DNA from: Bradyrhizobium ottawaense
GTDB taxonomy: Bacteria > Pseudomonadota > Alphaproteobacteria > Rhizobiales > Xanthobacteraceae
Direction of reading: 5' to 3'
DNA length: 64,000 nucleotides
Assembly (NCBI RefSeq): GCF_002278135.3
Contig: NZ_CP029425.2
Span: 7,850,001 to 7,914,000, forward strand
Shown here: in pieces, positions 17,588 through 26,969 of the stretch
How positions within the stretch are numbered: position 1 is the stretch's first letter
Layout of the letters: every line of letters begins with the position of its first letter
The notes under the pieces: generated by a model
The model's database searches: none
What the model saw: the letters and a program-made list of their open reading frames with translations, nothing else
Told to the model about the DNA's origin: nothing
Translations under genes and position numbers: made by a program

Positions 17588-18484
17588 CTACCGTCTGCCG
17601 AAAAACCGGTTCAATTCGTCTGCAGTCTGCTGCGAAAGCTCCTCCGGAAAGAAGTGTCCTCCATCGAGCGGCTTCCCTTGCACGTCATCGGCCCAGCTCC
17701 GCCAAAGCCCCAAGGGACCGCCCTCGCTCGCGTACCACGCGTTCAACGGGCCGCGACCACTCCAGAGAACCAGGACAGGGCAATCAATCCGCCGGCCGGA
17801 ATTGCGATCCGCCAGATCGTGCTCGTGATCGATCGTTGCCGCCGCGCGATATTCCTCGCAGATCGCGTGAACATGCGCCTCATCGCGCAACGCCTCGACA
17901 TAGGCTGCCCGGACCGCCGGACTGAAGCTGCCTGCTGCCGAACCCCAGCCATGGAGGGCATTGTCGACGACGGCGTCGGGAGCTGCGGACAAGAGCCGCT
18001 CAGGAAGAGGCTCTGGCTGCGCAAGCAACGACCATGGCCAATAGCCGACCGCCAATTTCTTGTCGGCGCGCTCCCAGGCATCGGCGATCGGAACGACGTC
18101 GAGGACGGCGAGCCGCTCCACGCGTTCGCCGTGGTCGAGTGCGAGCCGGTAAGCGACACGGCCACCGCGATCATGGCCGGCGACCGAGAAACGGTCGAAG
18201 CCAAGGCGCGTCATGACGGACACCATGTCCTTTGCCATCGCACGTTTGGAATATGGCGCGTGGTCGGGGCCTGAGGGCGGACAAGCGCTGCGCCCATACC
18301 CGCGAAGGTCGGCGCAGACCACGGTGAAGTCTTGCGCGAGCAATGGCGCAACGTCTCGCCACATCAGATGCGTCTGGGGAAATCCGTGCAGCAGGAGAAT
18401 GGCCGGTCCCGACCCGGCCCGACGTATGAAGATCCGCGCTTCCTCCGCCTGAATATCGGCGGCCTCGAAATCCTCGAACTTCAT
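17588..18484 (-). CDS. Alpha/beta hydrolase, haloacetate dehalogenase-like
   Basis: 298 residues with the alpha/beta hydrolase fold. The oxyanion loop is LLLHGFPQTHLMW. The nucleophile elbow is GHDRGGRV, with aspartate as nucleophile, as in fluoroacetate dehalogenases and epoxide hydrolases. The C-terminal histidine is in LDGGHFFPEE. The stretch YWPWSLLAQPEPLPERLL aligns with the halide-pocket segment of haloacetate dehalogenases, but a Pro stands where those enzymes usually have His, so dehalogenation is doubtful. The ATG at 18484 is chosen because the 32 earlier codons precede the conserved N-terminus. It appears monocistronic. Confidence 0.8.
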   Translation of the reverse strand: MKFEDFEAADIQAEEARIFIRRAGSGPAILLLHGFPQTHLMWRDVAPLLAQDFTVVCADLRGYGRSACPPSGPDHAPYSKRAMAKDMVSVMTRLGFDRFSVAGHDRGGRVAYRLALDHGERVERLAVLDVVPIADAWERADKKLAVGYWPWSLLAQPEPLPERLLSAAPDAVVDNALHGWGSAAGSFSPAVRAAYVEALRDEAHVHAICEEYRAAATIDHEHDLADRNSGRRIDCPVLVLWSGRGPLNAWYASEGGPLGLWRSWADDVQGKPLDGGHFFPEELSQQTADELNRFFGRR

Positions 18485-19181
18485 TGGACCAGCCCTTCCG
18501 AATGACAGACGCCCGGAAAGCAAGTGCCGGATGGGCCCGGCGACAAAGATGACGCGCGGATCGAGACCGTGTTCCTTCAATCATGAGTGCTGTTGCGCGC
18601 GGCATGCACGCCCATGGAGCGGCGGCCCGTCATGTCCTATCCGAACCAGCACCAAAGAATCGCAGCTCCGCGCGATCGCCCTCAAAACAAAAATGGCCCG
18701 CGTGATGCGGGCCATTTTCGTCTCGGATCCGGTGAAATCCGAATTTGGTTGCGGGGAGGCGCAACCACCGATACCGACATTCGGTTCAAGTTGCGATCTG
18801 ACCGAGCCCCCGCCTCTCGAACGCGGTGGCCATCCTCTAAGCTATTGATTTCACTGATAGCAATAGGCGTTTCCGTCACGCTTTGTTCACGGTCGTTTCA
18901 CCAATTCGTTGCGACGTTCTTGAGACCGCGACCCGTTGGGGCGGGATGGCACCTGCAACCGGGCATTCCTATGGAGCACAAGATAAAACTGTCAACCTCG
19001 ACAGGGAAAAAGAAACATATCTCTTAAAAAAGGCGACCCAACGCATCAAAACATCCAATGGTCGCGTGATCATCACGTAAGAACTTCCCACCCAACGCCA
19101 TGTGAAAGGCGGAGTTGCCTCGCGTTGGGCGCGGAGGTCTCAAGTGCCCACGAGCGATGCGCCGCTGGCAGGAACGTCCGG
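18485..19181. other. 697-bp intergenic region with hairpins, no supported gene
   Basis: Short open frames here have no recognisable product. The region contains a strong T-ended hairpin (18690-18718), a GGTTGCG/CGCAACC stem (18747-18766) and CCCAACGC/GCGTTGGG (19091-19129) just below the chemoreceptor gene. The middle section, around 18840-19080, is notably AT-rich for this genome. A small RNA ending at the first hairpin is possible. Confidence 0.4.
18690..18718 (+). terminator. Rho-independent terminator-like hairpin
   Basis: AAAATGGCCCGC, a five-base loop, then GCGGGCCATTTT form a 12-bp perfect stem ending in T residues. The symmetry allows function in either direction. No gene with a known product lies directly upstream on the + strand, so it may terminate a small RNA or block read-through. 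Confidence 0.65.
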
Positions 19182-20888
19182 TCAGGCGGCTCGCATTTTG
19201 GTCAGAAATTGGTCTACCGCCGTACGCAGCATATCCGACTGATTCTCCAACCCGCGCGCGTTAGTGAGAACGTCGCCGGCTGCTGTACCGGTGGCGGCCG
19301 CAGCGGTGCTGACGCTGCCTATATGGCCTCTGATTTCGCTGGAACCCGCGGCAACGGACTGGATGTTGCGCGCAATTTCGCTTGTCGCAGCACTCTGCTC
19401 CTCGACCGCGGAGGAAATGCTCAGCGTGATGTCACTCATCCTGGCGATCGTTTGCGTAATTCCGTTAATGGCGAGAACTGCGTCGTTTGTAGTTGCCTGC
19501 ATGGTCTCGATCTGCGCGGAGATCTCCTCCGTTGCCTTTGCCGTCTGATTGGCAAGCGCTTTAACCTCGGCTGCCACGACAGCAAATCCGCGTCCGGCGT
19601 CGCCGGCACGCGCCGCTTCGATCGTCGCGTTGAGGGCCAGGAGATTGGTCTGCGTGGCGATACTATGGATGAGCTGGACGACTTCGCCGATCTTTTCGGC
19701 TCCGCTTGCCAAGACCTGCACCGTAGCGTCTGTGCGCTCAGCGTCACCAACAGCTTGGCGCGCGACCTCAGTCGACTGCAACACCTGTTGCGATATCTCC
19801 CTTACCGACGCAGATAATTCTTCGGCGGCGGCGGCTACCATTTCGACGTTCCCGGACGCTTTTTCTGACGCAGCGTCGACGGTGGACGCGCGCAGACTAG
19901 CATCGCTGGCGGTCGTGGTCATAATATCCGCTGTGCCCTGCATATCGGCGGCTGAAGCGGCGACCGCACGAACGATGCCATCGACGCTTTGCTCAAAATC
20001 ATTCGCAATGCTCTCCAAGGTGGCACGGCGCTCGGCAGCCGTGCGTCGTTGAGCTTCGGCCTCGACCTGCTCCAGCCCCCGAATGCGAATCGCGTTGTCC
20101 TTGAACACTTGGACGGTCGCGGCCATTGCGCCGATCTCATCTTTCCGACCTACACCTGGAATGTCCTGTTCGAGTTCGCCGTCAGCGAGCCGCCTCATGC
20201 ACGTGCCAAGTACTGCCAACGGTTTAGTGATGCTGCGGCCGAGGAACCAGGCGATGACACCCGAGACCAGTCCGATCACGATGATGGCACCCCCGAGCGA
20301 CCACATGATCGGTTGCAGCTTGGCATCAAGATCATCCAGATACGCGCCGGAACCGACGAACATGTCCCATCCGGGAATGCCTACCGCGTAGGACAGCTTC
20401 CTGATCGGCTCCTTTTCGCCGGGCCTCATAAACTCGTAACGCAGCACGACATCGCCGTTCGCCGCCACGCCGTCCCGCAGTTCGCGGATCAGCGCACGTC
20501 CGTTGGTCTTGCCGTCAAGACGATTGACCCCAATTGTCTTTGGATCCTGAGAGGCGACCGCGACACCTTCCATGGTATTTGCGAAAATATAGCCCGCGCC
20601 CTTGTCATATGTCATCGTCTGAGCACGGCGGGAGAATTCAGCAATTGCCGCCTCTTTGGTGAGTTGGCCTGCCTCGACTTGCTTCTGCAAGCCTAATGCA
20701 AAGTTCTTGGCGATCTCGACGATGGCGCGGGTCTGTTCGACACGCGAATTGATCATTTCCTTCTGCATCAAATAGCCCGCAAGCAATCCAGCTGAGAAGA
20801 GGCCCAGCATCGAGATCGCAACTAGAATGCTGATCTTGGGAGTGATCGGCAGGTTATTGAGTGATTTCAAGGAACGTCTCCAAGGCAA
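19182..20888 (-). CDS. Methyl-accepting chemotaxis protein with a single Cache domain
   Basis: 568 residues. Helix TM1 ([22 protein letters not shown]) is followed by a periplasmic sCache_2-type domain (about 45-190, with the conserved [16 protein letters not shown] and [20 protein letters not shown]). TM2 is at about 195-217, then comes a HAMP domain and a cytoplasmic signalling domain with the hairpin tip [20 protein letters not shown]. sCache_2 receptors usually bind small organic acids. It lies on the same strand just downstream of the nicotinate-type operon, about 200 bp from its transporter gene and with its own palindromic site. Chemotaxis to nicotinate or a related acid is an inference from position. 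Confidence 0.9.
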   Translation of the reverse strand: MPWRRSLKSLNNLPITPKISILVAISMLGLFSAGLLAGYLMQKEMINSRVEQTRAIVEIAKNFALGLQKQVEAGQLTKEAAIAEFSRRAQTMTYDKGAGYIFANTMEGVAVASQDPKTIGVNRLDGKTNGRALIRELRDGVAANGDVVLRYEFMRPGEKEPIRKLSYAVGIPGWDMFVGSGAYLDDLDAKLQPIMWSLGGAIIVIGLVSGVIAWFLGRSITKPLAVLGTCMRRLADGELEQDIPGVGRKDEIGAMAATVQVFKDNAIRIRGLEQVEAEAQRRTAAERRATLESIANDFEQSVDGIVRAVAASAADMQGTADIMTTTASDASLRASTVDAASEKASGNVEMVAAAAEELSASVREISQQVLQSTEVARQAVGDAERTDATVQVLASGAEKIGEVVQLIHSIATQTNLLALNATIEAARAGDAGRGFAVVAAEVKALANQTAKATEEISAQIETMQATTNDAVLAINGITQTIARMSDITLSISSAVEEQSAATSEIARNIQSVAAGSSEIRGHIGSVSTAAAATGTAAGDVLTNARGLENQSDMLRTAVDQFLTKMRAA

Positions 20889-20920
20889 CTGCCCGGCGGG
20901 CTCAGGCGCATAGATTATTG

Positions 20921-20932
20921 CTTGTATACAAG
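20921..20932. promoter_or_regulatory. Palindromic operator candidate before the chemoreceptor
   Basis: CTTGTATACAAG is a perfect 12-bp palindrome 33 bp upstream of the chemoreceptor start codon. The TTGTATACAA core is of the type bound by GntR/FCD regulators. No matching regulator gene is adjacent. Confidence 0.5.
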
Positions 20933-21096
20933 TGATCGGTTTTAGGTTTCGTTACAGCCGCTACAAGTCGGCCAACACTTGCGCCATGTTGACCAGGATC
21001 GGATGACGGAGTGCCAGCTCCTTTCCACTGCGCATGCATCGACGAGATGAGCAGGTCGACAACCCTCATCTCGCCGGTCAAGCCCTTCCACCAGCG

Positions 21097-22446
21097 TCAA
21101 ACGCTCGACACCGACGCAGCCTTCATCGTGGCCTCCGTTTCCGTGTCGACCTTGAAGCCCTTCGCGGACAAATCCCGGCCGAGGGTCTCGGGCAGCAAAA
21201 GAGAGGCGAGAATGAAGACGGCCGCAGCGGGAAGGGCCACCGCAACCATGCCGTTGAGAAGGCTTCCGCCGAAATGGGCGGCCGCAAGTGGCACGATCAC
21301 AGGGGCTATGCTGCCGAGCCCGCGACCTCCCATATAGAATGTAGACACCGCTGTCGCACGCAGGTTGACCGGATAGAGCTCCGAGATCCAGACGCCCGTC
21401 ACACCCAGCGCGACGTTGCCAATGCCGAAGCCGATGTAGAGCCAGAACATCGGCCACTCAGTCTTCGATCCCACGTAGAGCTGGCTCCCCCACACAGCCA
21501 TACCGACCAAAGACCCGACCCAGAACAGCGCGGGCACGAGGGCTCCGAAGCGGCGGCCAGCCCTGTCGTTGAAAAAGCCGTTCGCGAGGTAGCAAATGCC
21601 GCTGACCACCGAGAGCAGAACGGCTGTCGTGCGAACGACATCACCTGGCGTATGCATATCGCGCAGCAGCAGTGTCGGAATAAAGGAGACTACGCTGTAG
21701 TAGCAGAGCATGTAGCTCATCAGCCATACGAAGGCGATGACGGTCTGCCGTGCCAGCCCATTGCGGAAGAGATCCGCAAGGGGAAGTGTGCGGGCTTCTG
21801 CGGTGACCTGACCGGCCTTGCGTTGCGCCTCATACTCCAGCCAGATCTTGGATTCAGGCATAAAGAAACGAATGAAGATGATCAGCAGGATGGGCACACC
21901 GCCACTCAGTAGGCCGATGCGCCAGCTCCACTCGTCGCTGAACGTCGCAATCAGCCAGATGCCAACGATTGAAGCCGTGGATGACGCGATCACGGCACAG
22001 CCTTGGAGCGCGGCCGCGCCCAAACCTCGGCTGCTCTTTTTCCAGGCCTCGTTGAAGAGCACCATGCCTACGCCATACTCGCCGCCAAGACCGATGCCCG
22101 TGATCAACCGCAGCACGGCAAGCGACCAGTAATTCCATGCGAAGGCCGAAATGATCGCGGCAACCGAGAACAGCGCGATTGTGAGTTGAAGCGAGGTCTT
22201 TCGGCCAAGTCGATCACCAACGATCCCAAACAGCGCGCCGCCAATGGCCGACCCGAACAATGTCAGAGCCTGCAGTGAACCGACCTCGGCCAACGATAGC
22301 GACATCGACCGTTGGATCGCGGGCAAAAGAAACGGAAAGATCAGAACGTCGTAGAAGTCGAGAATGTAGCCCAGCATCGCCGAGATCATAATCGAATACC
22401 GTTGCCTCGCCGTGTAATCTTCCGAAGTTCCGATCGCCGTAGACAT
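21097..22446 (-). CDS. MFS transporter, probable pyridine-carboxylate importer
   Basis: 449 residues with twelve predicted helices, of the metabolite:H+ symporter group. Signature loops include GDRLGRKTSLQLTIALF after helix 2 and GIGLGGEYGVGMVLFNE in helix 4, a pattern shared with aromatic-acid and dicarboxylate importers (AAHS/SHS-like). A cytoplasmic central loop (YEAQRKAGQVTAEARTLP) separates the halves. It is the last gene before the chemoreceptor on this strand and lies 114 bp after nicX, so it probably imports the pathway substrate, comparable with NicT in Pseudomonas putida. The substrate is inferred from context. Confidence 0.85.
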   Translation of the reverse strand: MSTAIGTSEDYTARQRYSIMISAMLGYILDFYDVLIFPFLLPAIQRSMSLSLAEVGSLQALTLFGSAIGGALFGIVGDRLGRKTSLQLTIALFSVAAIISAFAWNYWSLAVLRLITGIGLGGEYGVGMVLFNEAWKKSSRGLGAAALQGCAVIASSTASIVGIWLIATFSDEWSWRIGLLSGGVPILLIIFIRFFMPESKIWLEYEAQRKAGQVTAEARTLPLADLFRNGLARQTVIAFVWLMSYMLCYYSVVSFIPTLLLRDMHTPGDVVRTTAVLLSVVSGICYLANGFFNDRAGRRFGALVPALFWVGSLVGMAVWGSQLYVGSKTEWPMFWLYIGFGIGNVALGVTGVWISELYPVNLRATAVSTFYMGGRGLGSIAPVIVPLAAAHFGGSLLNGMVAVALPAAAVFILASLLLPETLGRDLSAKGFKVDTETEATMKAASVSSV

Positions 22447-22560
22447 GTGGTGCGCTTCCCGTTGAGAGAACTGGACAATTGATGGTCGTTATCGAAACGC
22501 TTTCCGCGTCGTTGGGAGTCGCAAATGCGGCTCCGAGCACCGATTTTGATGCGCGGGGGC

Positions 22561-23613
22561 CTAGCGGCCCGGCGCTCTCAATTCCGGATAAGCAAAGTCG
22601 CCCTTGTCGAGGATGTGGATATCGTCGAGCCACAGGCTGCAGCCGCGAAGCGGGATGTCCAAATGACACGGCGTGTCATTCGTACCGCCGAGCTCCGTGT
22701 TCGGCCCCGTCGAGAACAGGACGTTCCCGTAGAAGGAAAGCGCATTCATGATGTGCTCCGACGCGAGCTCCTGGGAGACCGCGATGTGGTGCCAGGTGGC
22801 ACGCTCGTTCGATCCCCAGCCGATATGCGAGATCGCCCAGCCGCGCGGATCGCCGAAACTGTCGATATAGTTTTTGATGAGGAGCGCGTCCGTGCCCTCG
22901 CCCTTGAGGTCGACGATATAACCGTCCTTTACAGTCAGCGTGACCGGCGACTGGATGTAACGCTTGAACGCGCAGAGGATGTCACCGGGCATCAGCACGA
23001 CCGTGCCGTTGACCTCGCCATCGGTCGCCTGGGTGAAGGCAAAGCCTGACGGGAAATGATCCCAGCGCCCGGGCTCATCCGTGTATCCGTATTCGGAAAT
23101 GACCGGGTATTGCTTCAGGCCATAAGTTACGTCCGTTCCGCCGGGCGACGTGATCCGCATTTTGCTGGCCGACTGGAGGAGGGTTCGAGAAAGCTCCGTT
23201 CGCCGGCGCAGATCTTCGGTCGGGAACATCTTCTTGAGGATGTGGAACGGCTCCATCACGCGCAGGATGCGCGTGCCCGCTTCCTGAATTTCGGCTTGCT
23301 CGCGAGAGAACAGCAACCCCAGGAGATCGATCACCATGTCCACGCGCTTGAGCGTATCAATCGCCGGCTGGTTGCCCGTGAGCGCATGCCGGCCCTGCAG
23401 GCCCGCGACCTTGCCCTGGCCGTATTTGGGCACGTTGAGATGAAATGTCGTTGCGCCGAGGCTCTGCGCGGCCAGCATGAAGGCCTGGGCGTATTCCTGC
23501 TGATCCTCGCCGCCGCTCAGGACCGCGACGACTTCGCCCTTCGTCACCTTGCAGAGTGTCAGCTCGGCCTTGAAGAGCTCGAGCATTTCAACATCAACGA
23601 TTTGTCGGGACAT
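22561..23613 (-). CDS. nicX: 2,5-dihydroxypyridine 5,6-dioxygenase
   Basis: 350 residues, as in NicX of Pseudomonas putida. It opens the pyridine ring of 2,5-dihydroxypyridine with O2 to give N-formylmaleamate, using mononuclear Fe(II). Family segments seen are GYTDEPGRWDHFPSGFAF, ISHIGWGSNERA, FYGNVLFSTGPNTELGG and TPCHLDIPLRGCSLWLDD; the last holds the His and Asp of the metal site. The gene overlaps the end of the deformylase gene by about 20 bp, a sign of coupling. The ATG at 23613 is preferred to 23619. It belongs to the family once annotated as M29 aminopeptidase, so older labels may mislead. Confidence 0.9.
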   Translation of the reverse strand: MSRQIVDVEMLELFKAELTLCKVTKGEVVAVLSGGEDQQEYAQAFMLAAQSLGATTFHLNVPKYGQGKVAGLQGRHALTGNQPAIDTLKRVDMVIDLLGLLFSREQAEIQEAGTRILRVMEPFHILKKMFPTEDLRRRTELSRTLLQSASKMRITSPGGTDVTYGLKQYPVISEYGYTDEPGRWDHFPSGFAFTQATDGEVNGTVVLMPGDILCAFKRYIQSPVTLTVKDGYIVDLKGEGTDALLIKNYIDSFGDPRGWAISHIGWGSNERATWHHIAVSQELASEHIMNALSFYGNVLFSTGPNTELGGTNDTPCHLDIPLRGCSLWLDDIHILDKGDFAYPELRAPGR

Positions 23614-24484
23614 CTTCACTGATCTCCTGTTTGCCGAACGTAGACACGCGGCCGTCGAACCGATCGCGTGGTCGCGCTAGAAGCTCTTCGACGATCAAAA
23701 GGAAGCCCTCGGTATCGTCGATCTGCATTTGGTGACCCGCGCTTTCCAGCGTCCTGATCGCGATCGACGGCAGCAATCCGCGAATTTCCGCTTCATCTTC
23801 GGGTCGAATGACCCCTCCCCGCCCGGCGACGATCAATGCGGTGGGAACGCCGAGATGGGCGAGGTCGCGGTGGATATCATCGTCATGAAAGCCGTTATGG
23901 CTCTCGATGAGAGCACGCTCGTCGCAGGTATGCATCCACTCGGCCCGAGTGCGGATGTGCAGCTCGGGCCACCGCGGAGCAGAGGGGCTTCGCAGCGCCG
24001 CGTCGGCTTCTCCGCGCTTCGCGCTTTGAAGCAATTTGAGAAGCGGTTCGACCGGAATCGGATAGGCGCGGCGTCCGGGACCGGAGACCGGCGGATCGAC
24101 CAGTATCAGTTGGTCCATGAAAGATGGCCGCCAACGCGCGGCGCGGATTCCGATGCGGCCGCCCATCGAGTGGCCCAGCAGCGTATAAGGGCCCATTCCA
24201 AGCGCTTCAGCGAACCCGATGAGGTCGGATGCGTATGCGTCGAGCGAATAATTGAGATGCGGGCCGCTTTAGGAAAGGCCGCGACCGCGGACATCGAGCA
24301 CGAAAACGTCGTGTCCGGAGCACAGGCGTTCTGCGATGAAGGCCCATTGCGCCGCAGTCGTCGAGATGCCAGGGACAATGATGATCGCCGGCCCGGCCCC
24401 GCCGAACCGCAAATAATGCTGCCGAATGCCGTTGGCGTGCACATTGGCGCCGTAAAGCAATCCGGATGCCGCGGCGCCGCTCAC
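23594..24484 (-). pseudogene. nicD: N-formylmaleamate deformylase gene with in-frame stop
   Basis: This alpha/beta hydrolase should cut N-formylmaleamate to maleamate and formate. The frame starts at the ATG at 24484 (MSGAAASGLLYGANVHANG), includes the oxyanion loop IIIVPGIST, and reaches DVRGRGLS. A TAA (24271-24269) then interrupts it at codon 72. The same frame continues SGPHLNYSLDAYASDLIGFA, then the nucleophile elbow LLGHSMGGRIG and the catalytic histidine ESAGHQMQID. Both halves are in one frame, so a single base change explains it. An internal ATG at 24196 could yield only the C-terminal part, lacking the oxyanion loop. Its start overlaps nicF by 4 bp and its end overlaps nicX. Confidence 0.85.
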
Positions 24485-25197
24485 GTCTGCTGATCCTTTG
24501 TGTGGTCATCCGACAGCGCGCGAAGCCGCTCGATGGCGACCTGCGTCGGCATGACATCCGCGTATTTGCTGGCGATATCGAACAGGTTGACGGCGTGAGA
24601 CGTGGGCGAGCGGTCGTAGACCGCATCGCTCGGCACAATTGATTTGAAGTTCAGCGCGCACGCATCCACAACCGAAGCCCGCACGCAGCCGCTGGTCGTG
24701 CAGCCGGTCACCACCAGCGAGTCGACGCCGGCACCAATCAGATAGGTCGCAAGCGGAGTGCCGAAGAACGCGCTTGCCTGAGTTTTCGGCAGCAGCAACT
24801 CGCCGGGCTCCGGAGCCACCTCTCGGACGAACTCGTAGCCCTCGGACGGGATCCGCATGATACCCGGGATCTTCGCGGAGAACGCGCCCTGGTCCTGGCC
24901 TACCTTCCGCGCGACATGCGGGAAAATCACCGGCCGTTCTTTCTCGCGAAACAGCCGCACCAACTCGGCGATGTGTGCGATCGCATGCCAACCGGCCTCG
25001 CCGCAGCTGGTGGGGTATTGCTTGATCGCGTCGCGGATCGGCATCGGCCGGTCGCCGACCGAACGATACTGCACGTCGATGACCAGCAACGCCGGTCGTC
25101 TGCCGAATCCCGCCGCACCACCCAGCCCTGCGAGGGCATAGGTCTCGCGCTCGTCCAGCGGTATCACGTCGTCCCAGGGTTGCCTGGTGCCAGTCAC
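24481..25197 (-). CDS. nicF: Maleamate amidohydrolase (isochorismatase family)
   Basis: 238 residues. It hydrolyses maleamate to maleate and ammonia in the nicotinate pathway. The cysteine-hydrolase triad is visible: Asp in ALLVIDVQYRSVG, Lys in LLPKTQASAFFGT and Cys in VVTGCTTSGCVRASVVDA. The cis-peptide region and substrate loop match N-carbamoylsarcosine-type isochorismatase relatives, and NicF is the member expected next to nicX and nicD. The stop overlaps the nicD start codon (ATGA). No maleate isomerase gene (nicE) is found in the window. Confidence 0.85.
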   Translation of the reverse strand: MTGTRQPWDDVIPLDERETYALAGLGGAAGFGRRPALLVIDVQYRSVGDRPMPIRDAIKQYPTSCGEAGWHAIAHIAELVRLFREKERPVIFPHVARKVGQDQGAFSAKIPGIMRIPSEGYEFVREVAPEPGELLLPKTQASAFFGTPLATYLIGAGVDSLVVTGCTTSGCVRASVVDACALNFKSIVPSDAVYDRSPTSHAVNLFDIASKYADVMPTQVAIERLRALSDDHTKDQQT

Positions 25198-25230
25198 TGT
25201 TGCGCTCCAGAGGTCACAATCGTGAGCATG

Positions 25231-26442
25231 TCAGTGAAGCGGCGCGGTGGCCGCGTCGTACTGGTAGATCCAATCGTATCGCGCAGCCGTCGCGTCCGGT
25301 GCCCACTGGGTCTTGATGTAGTCACCCGCCGTCTCCGGCTTGCACAGCGCCTGGTTATGAAAGATCGGCAGCATGCCGGCCGCCGACTTTGCGACCTTGG
25401 TGGTGCGATCGAGCCGCAGGCCCTGATACGTCTTGAATACCGCCGCGATGTCATCGGGCTTCTCCTCGAAGCAACGGGCGAGGACGGATGCATCCTCCAG
25501 GGCCATGTTCACGCCCTGCCCGAGGTACGGCAGCATCGAATGGCAGGCGTCGCCGAGCAGGGTGACGCATCCCTTCGACCACGTACCCAGCGACGGCCGC
25601 ACGAACAGTCCCCACTTGTTCAGGGTATCCACATTCTTGACCAGTTGGATGATGTCCGGATGCCAGCCCTCGAAGTCCTTCAGGCATTCCTCGACAGAAC
25701 CCTTCTCCGACCAGGATTCGAGGAGCCAGTCGTCATGGTCGACCTGGCCCGAAAAGGTCATCATGACGGTGTTCTGCCAACGGACCGGATAGGCCGTGAC
25801 ATGAGCGGTGGGTCCGATCCAGGTTGCCACCTCGGGTTCGCGCTGATGCGGCGCAAGGCGGTCGACGGGCACGAGACCACGCCACGCGATGGCCTTCGTG
25901 TACTGGCTCTCGATGTTGCCGATGAGGCCAAGACGGACCTTCGAATGCGCACCGTCAGCGCCGATCAGCGCGCGCCCTTCGACTTCGGAGCCGTCAGCAA
26001 GCTTGGCCCGAACCCCTTCGTCGTCTTGACTGAACCCGACAACGTGGGCGCTCAGATGAATGGCGCCCGGCTTCAACTCGCGCACGCCGTCGACGAGAAT
26101 CTTCAGCAGGTGAGCACGGAGCAGCAGATAGGGCTGATTGCGCGCCGCGTCGGAGCTGCGGTTGTAGAGGGGCCACCTATCACCGGTGTTCCAGAGCCGG
26201 ATCGAGCGTCGCTCGGCCGCGATGCAGTTCTGCTCGACCTGTTCGGTGAGGCCGAGATCCCGAAGAACGCGCACGCCGTTCATGGAGATCCAAAGGCCGG
26301 CTCCGACCTCGCGCAACTCGGACGCTTGCTCAAATACGTCACAATCGATGCCGCGACGAAGCAGCGAAAGCGCCATCGCCAAGCCGCCGATGCCGGCGCC
26401 GGCAATGAGGACACTCGATTTACTGACCTGTTCAAGACTCAT
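25231..26442 (-). CDS. nicC: FAD-dependent monooxygenase, probable 6-hydroxynicotinate 3-monooxygenase
   Basis: 403 residues of the class A flavoprotein monooxygenase family. The FAD dinucleotide motif is VLIAGAGIGGLAMALSLLRR near the N-terminus, the DG motif is ALIGADGAHSKVR near 175, and the second FAD motif is CVTLLGDACHSMLPYLGQG near 300. NicC performs decarboxylating hydroxylation of 6-hydroxynicotinate to 2,5-dihydroxypyridine, exactly the step needed between the Mo-hydroxylase and NicX. The protein also resembles salicylate hydroxylases, so the assignment depends on its neighbours. GGAG precedes the ATG at 26442. The open frame from 26514 would overlap the previous gene and is not used. 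Confidence 0.75.
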   Translation of the reverse strand: MSLEQVSKSSVLIAGAGIGGLAMALSLLRRGIDCDVFEQASELREVGAGLWISMNGVRVLRDLGLTEQVEQNCIAAERRSIRLWNTGDRWPLYNRSSDAARNQPYLLLRAHLLKILVDGVRELKPGAIHLSAHVVGFSQDDEGVRAKLADGSEVEGRALIGADGAHSKVRLGLIGNIESQYTKAIAWRGLVPVDRLAPHQREPEVATWIGPTAHVTAYPVRWQNTVMMTFSGQVDHDDWLLESWSEKGSVEECLKDFEGWHPDIIQLVKNVDTLNKWGLFVRPSLGTWSKGCVTLLGDACHSMLPYLGQGVNMALEDASVLARCFEEKPDDIAAVFKTYQGLRLDRTTKVAKSAAGMLPIFHNQALCKPETAGDYIKTQWAPDATAARYDWIYQYDAATAPLH

Positions 26443-26479
26443 GATATCTCCAAACGACATTGCGCTATCTTGCGACGGG

Positions 26480-26968
26480 CTAGGCGGCGTCTTCGGAGAC
26501 TTGCTCGGCGGCAAGGCTCCTTACGGCCTCGAAAATCTTGGTGTATCCGGTGCAGCGGCAGAGGTTGCCGTGCAGGTAGTGACGGATTTCTTCGTCAGTC
26601 GGGTGCGGCGTCGCCTTCAGCAACGCTGTGACAGCCATGATGAAGCCCGGAGTGCAAAAGCCGCACTGAAGGCCGCCGTGAAGCACGAACGCCTTCTGAA
26701 TCCGCGACAGGCCCTCAGGCGGCGTTACGCCCTCGATCGTCGTGACCTCCCGCTGATCGACATCGACGGCGAGCGTGGTGCAACTCGAGATCGGCTCACC
26801 GTCGAGCAGAACGGTGCAGGCGCCGCACACCTCCATGTCACAGGAGCGCTTCGTCCCCTTGAGGCCAAGGCGATCCCGGATCAGGTCGATCAATAGCGTA
26901 TGGGCAGGAACGTCGATCGCGATCGCCTGGCCGTTCAGCGAGAACGAAATGGGCAGCACATGTGTCAT
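26480..26968 (-). CDS. [2Fe-2S] subunit of a molybdenum hydroxylase
   Basis: 162 residues. The N-terminal plant-type ferredoxin domain contains CDMEVCGACTVLLDGEPISSC and the C-terminal helical domain CGFCTPGFIM...CRCTGY, so all eight cysteines for two clusters are present. This is the small (CoxS-like) subunit of xanthine-dehydrogenase-family enzymes. It carries electrons from the Mo site to FAD. The frame is open from 27085, but the ATG at 26968 (MTHVLPISFSLNG) matches the family start and lies next to the FAD-subunit stop. Beside nicC and nicX the enzyme is expected to hydroxylate nicotinate at C6. Confidence 0.9.
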   Translation of the reverse strand: MTHVLPISFSLNGQAIAIDVPAHTLLIDLIRDRLGLKGTKRSCDMEVCGACTVLLDGEPISSCTTLAVDVDQREVTTIEGVTPPEGLSRIQKAFVLHGGLQCGFCTPGFIMAVTALLKATPHPTDEEIRHYLHGNLCRCTGYTKIFEAVRSLAAEQVSEDAA

Positions 26969-26969
26969 T

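Noticed and set aside
18747..18766. tRNA or tRNA fragment suggested by GGTTGCGGGGAGG
   Set aside because: The start resembles the 3' end of tRNA genes on the opposite strand, but no T-loop, anticodon arm or acceptor pairing follows; only a short hairpin is present.
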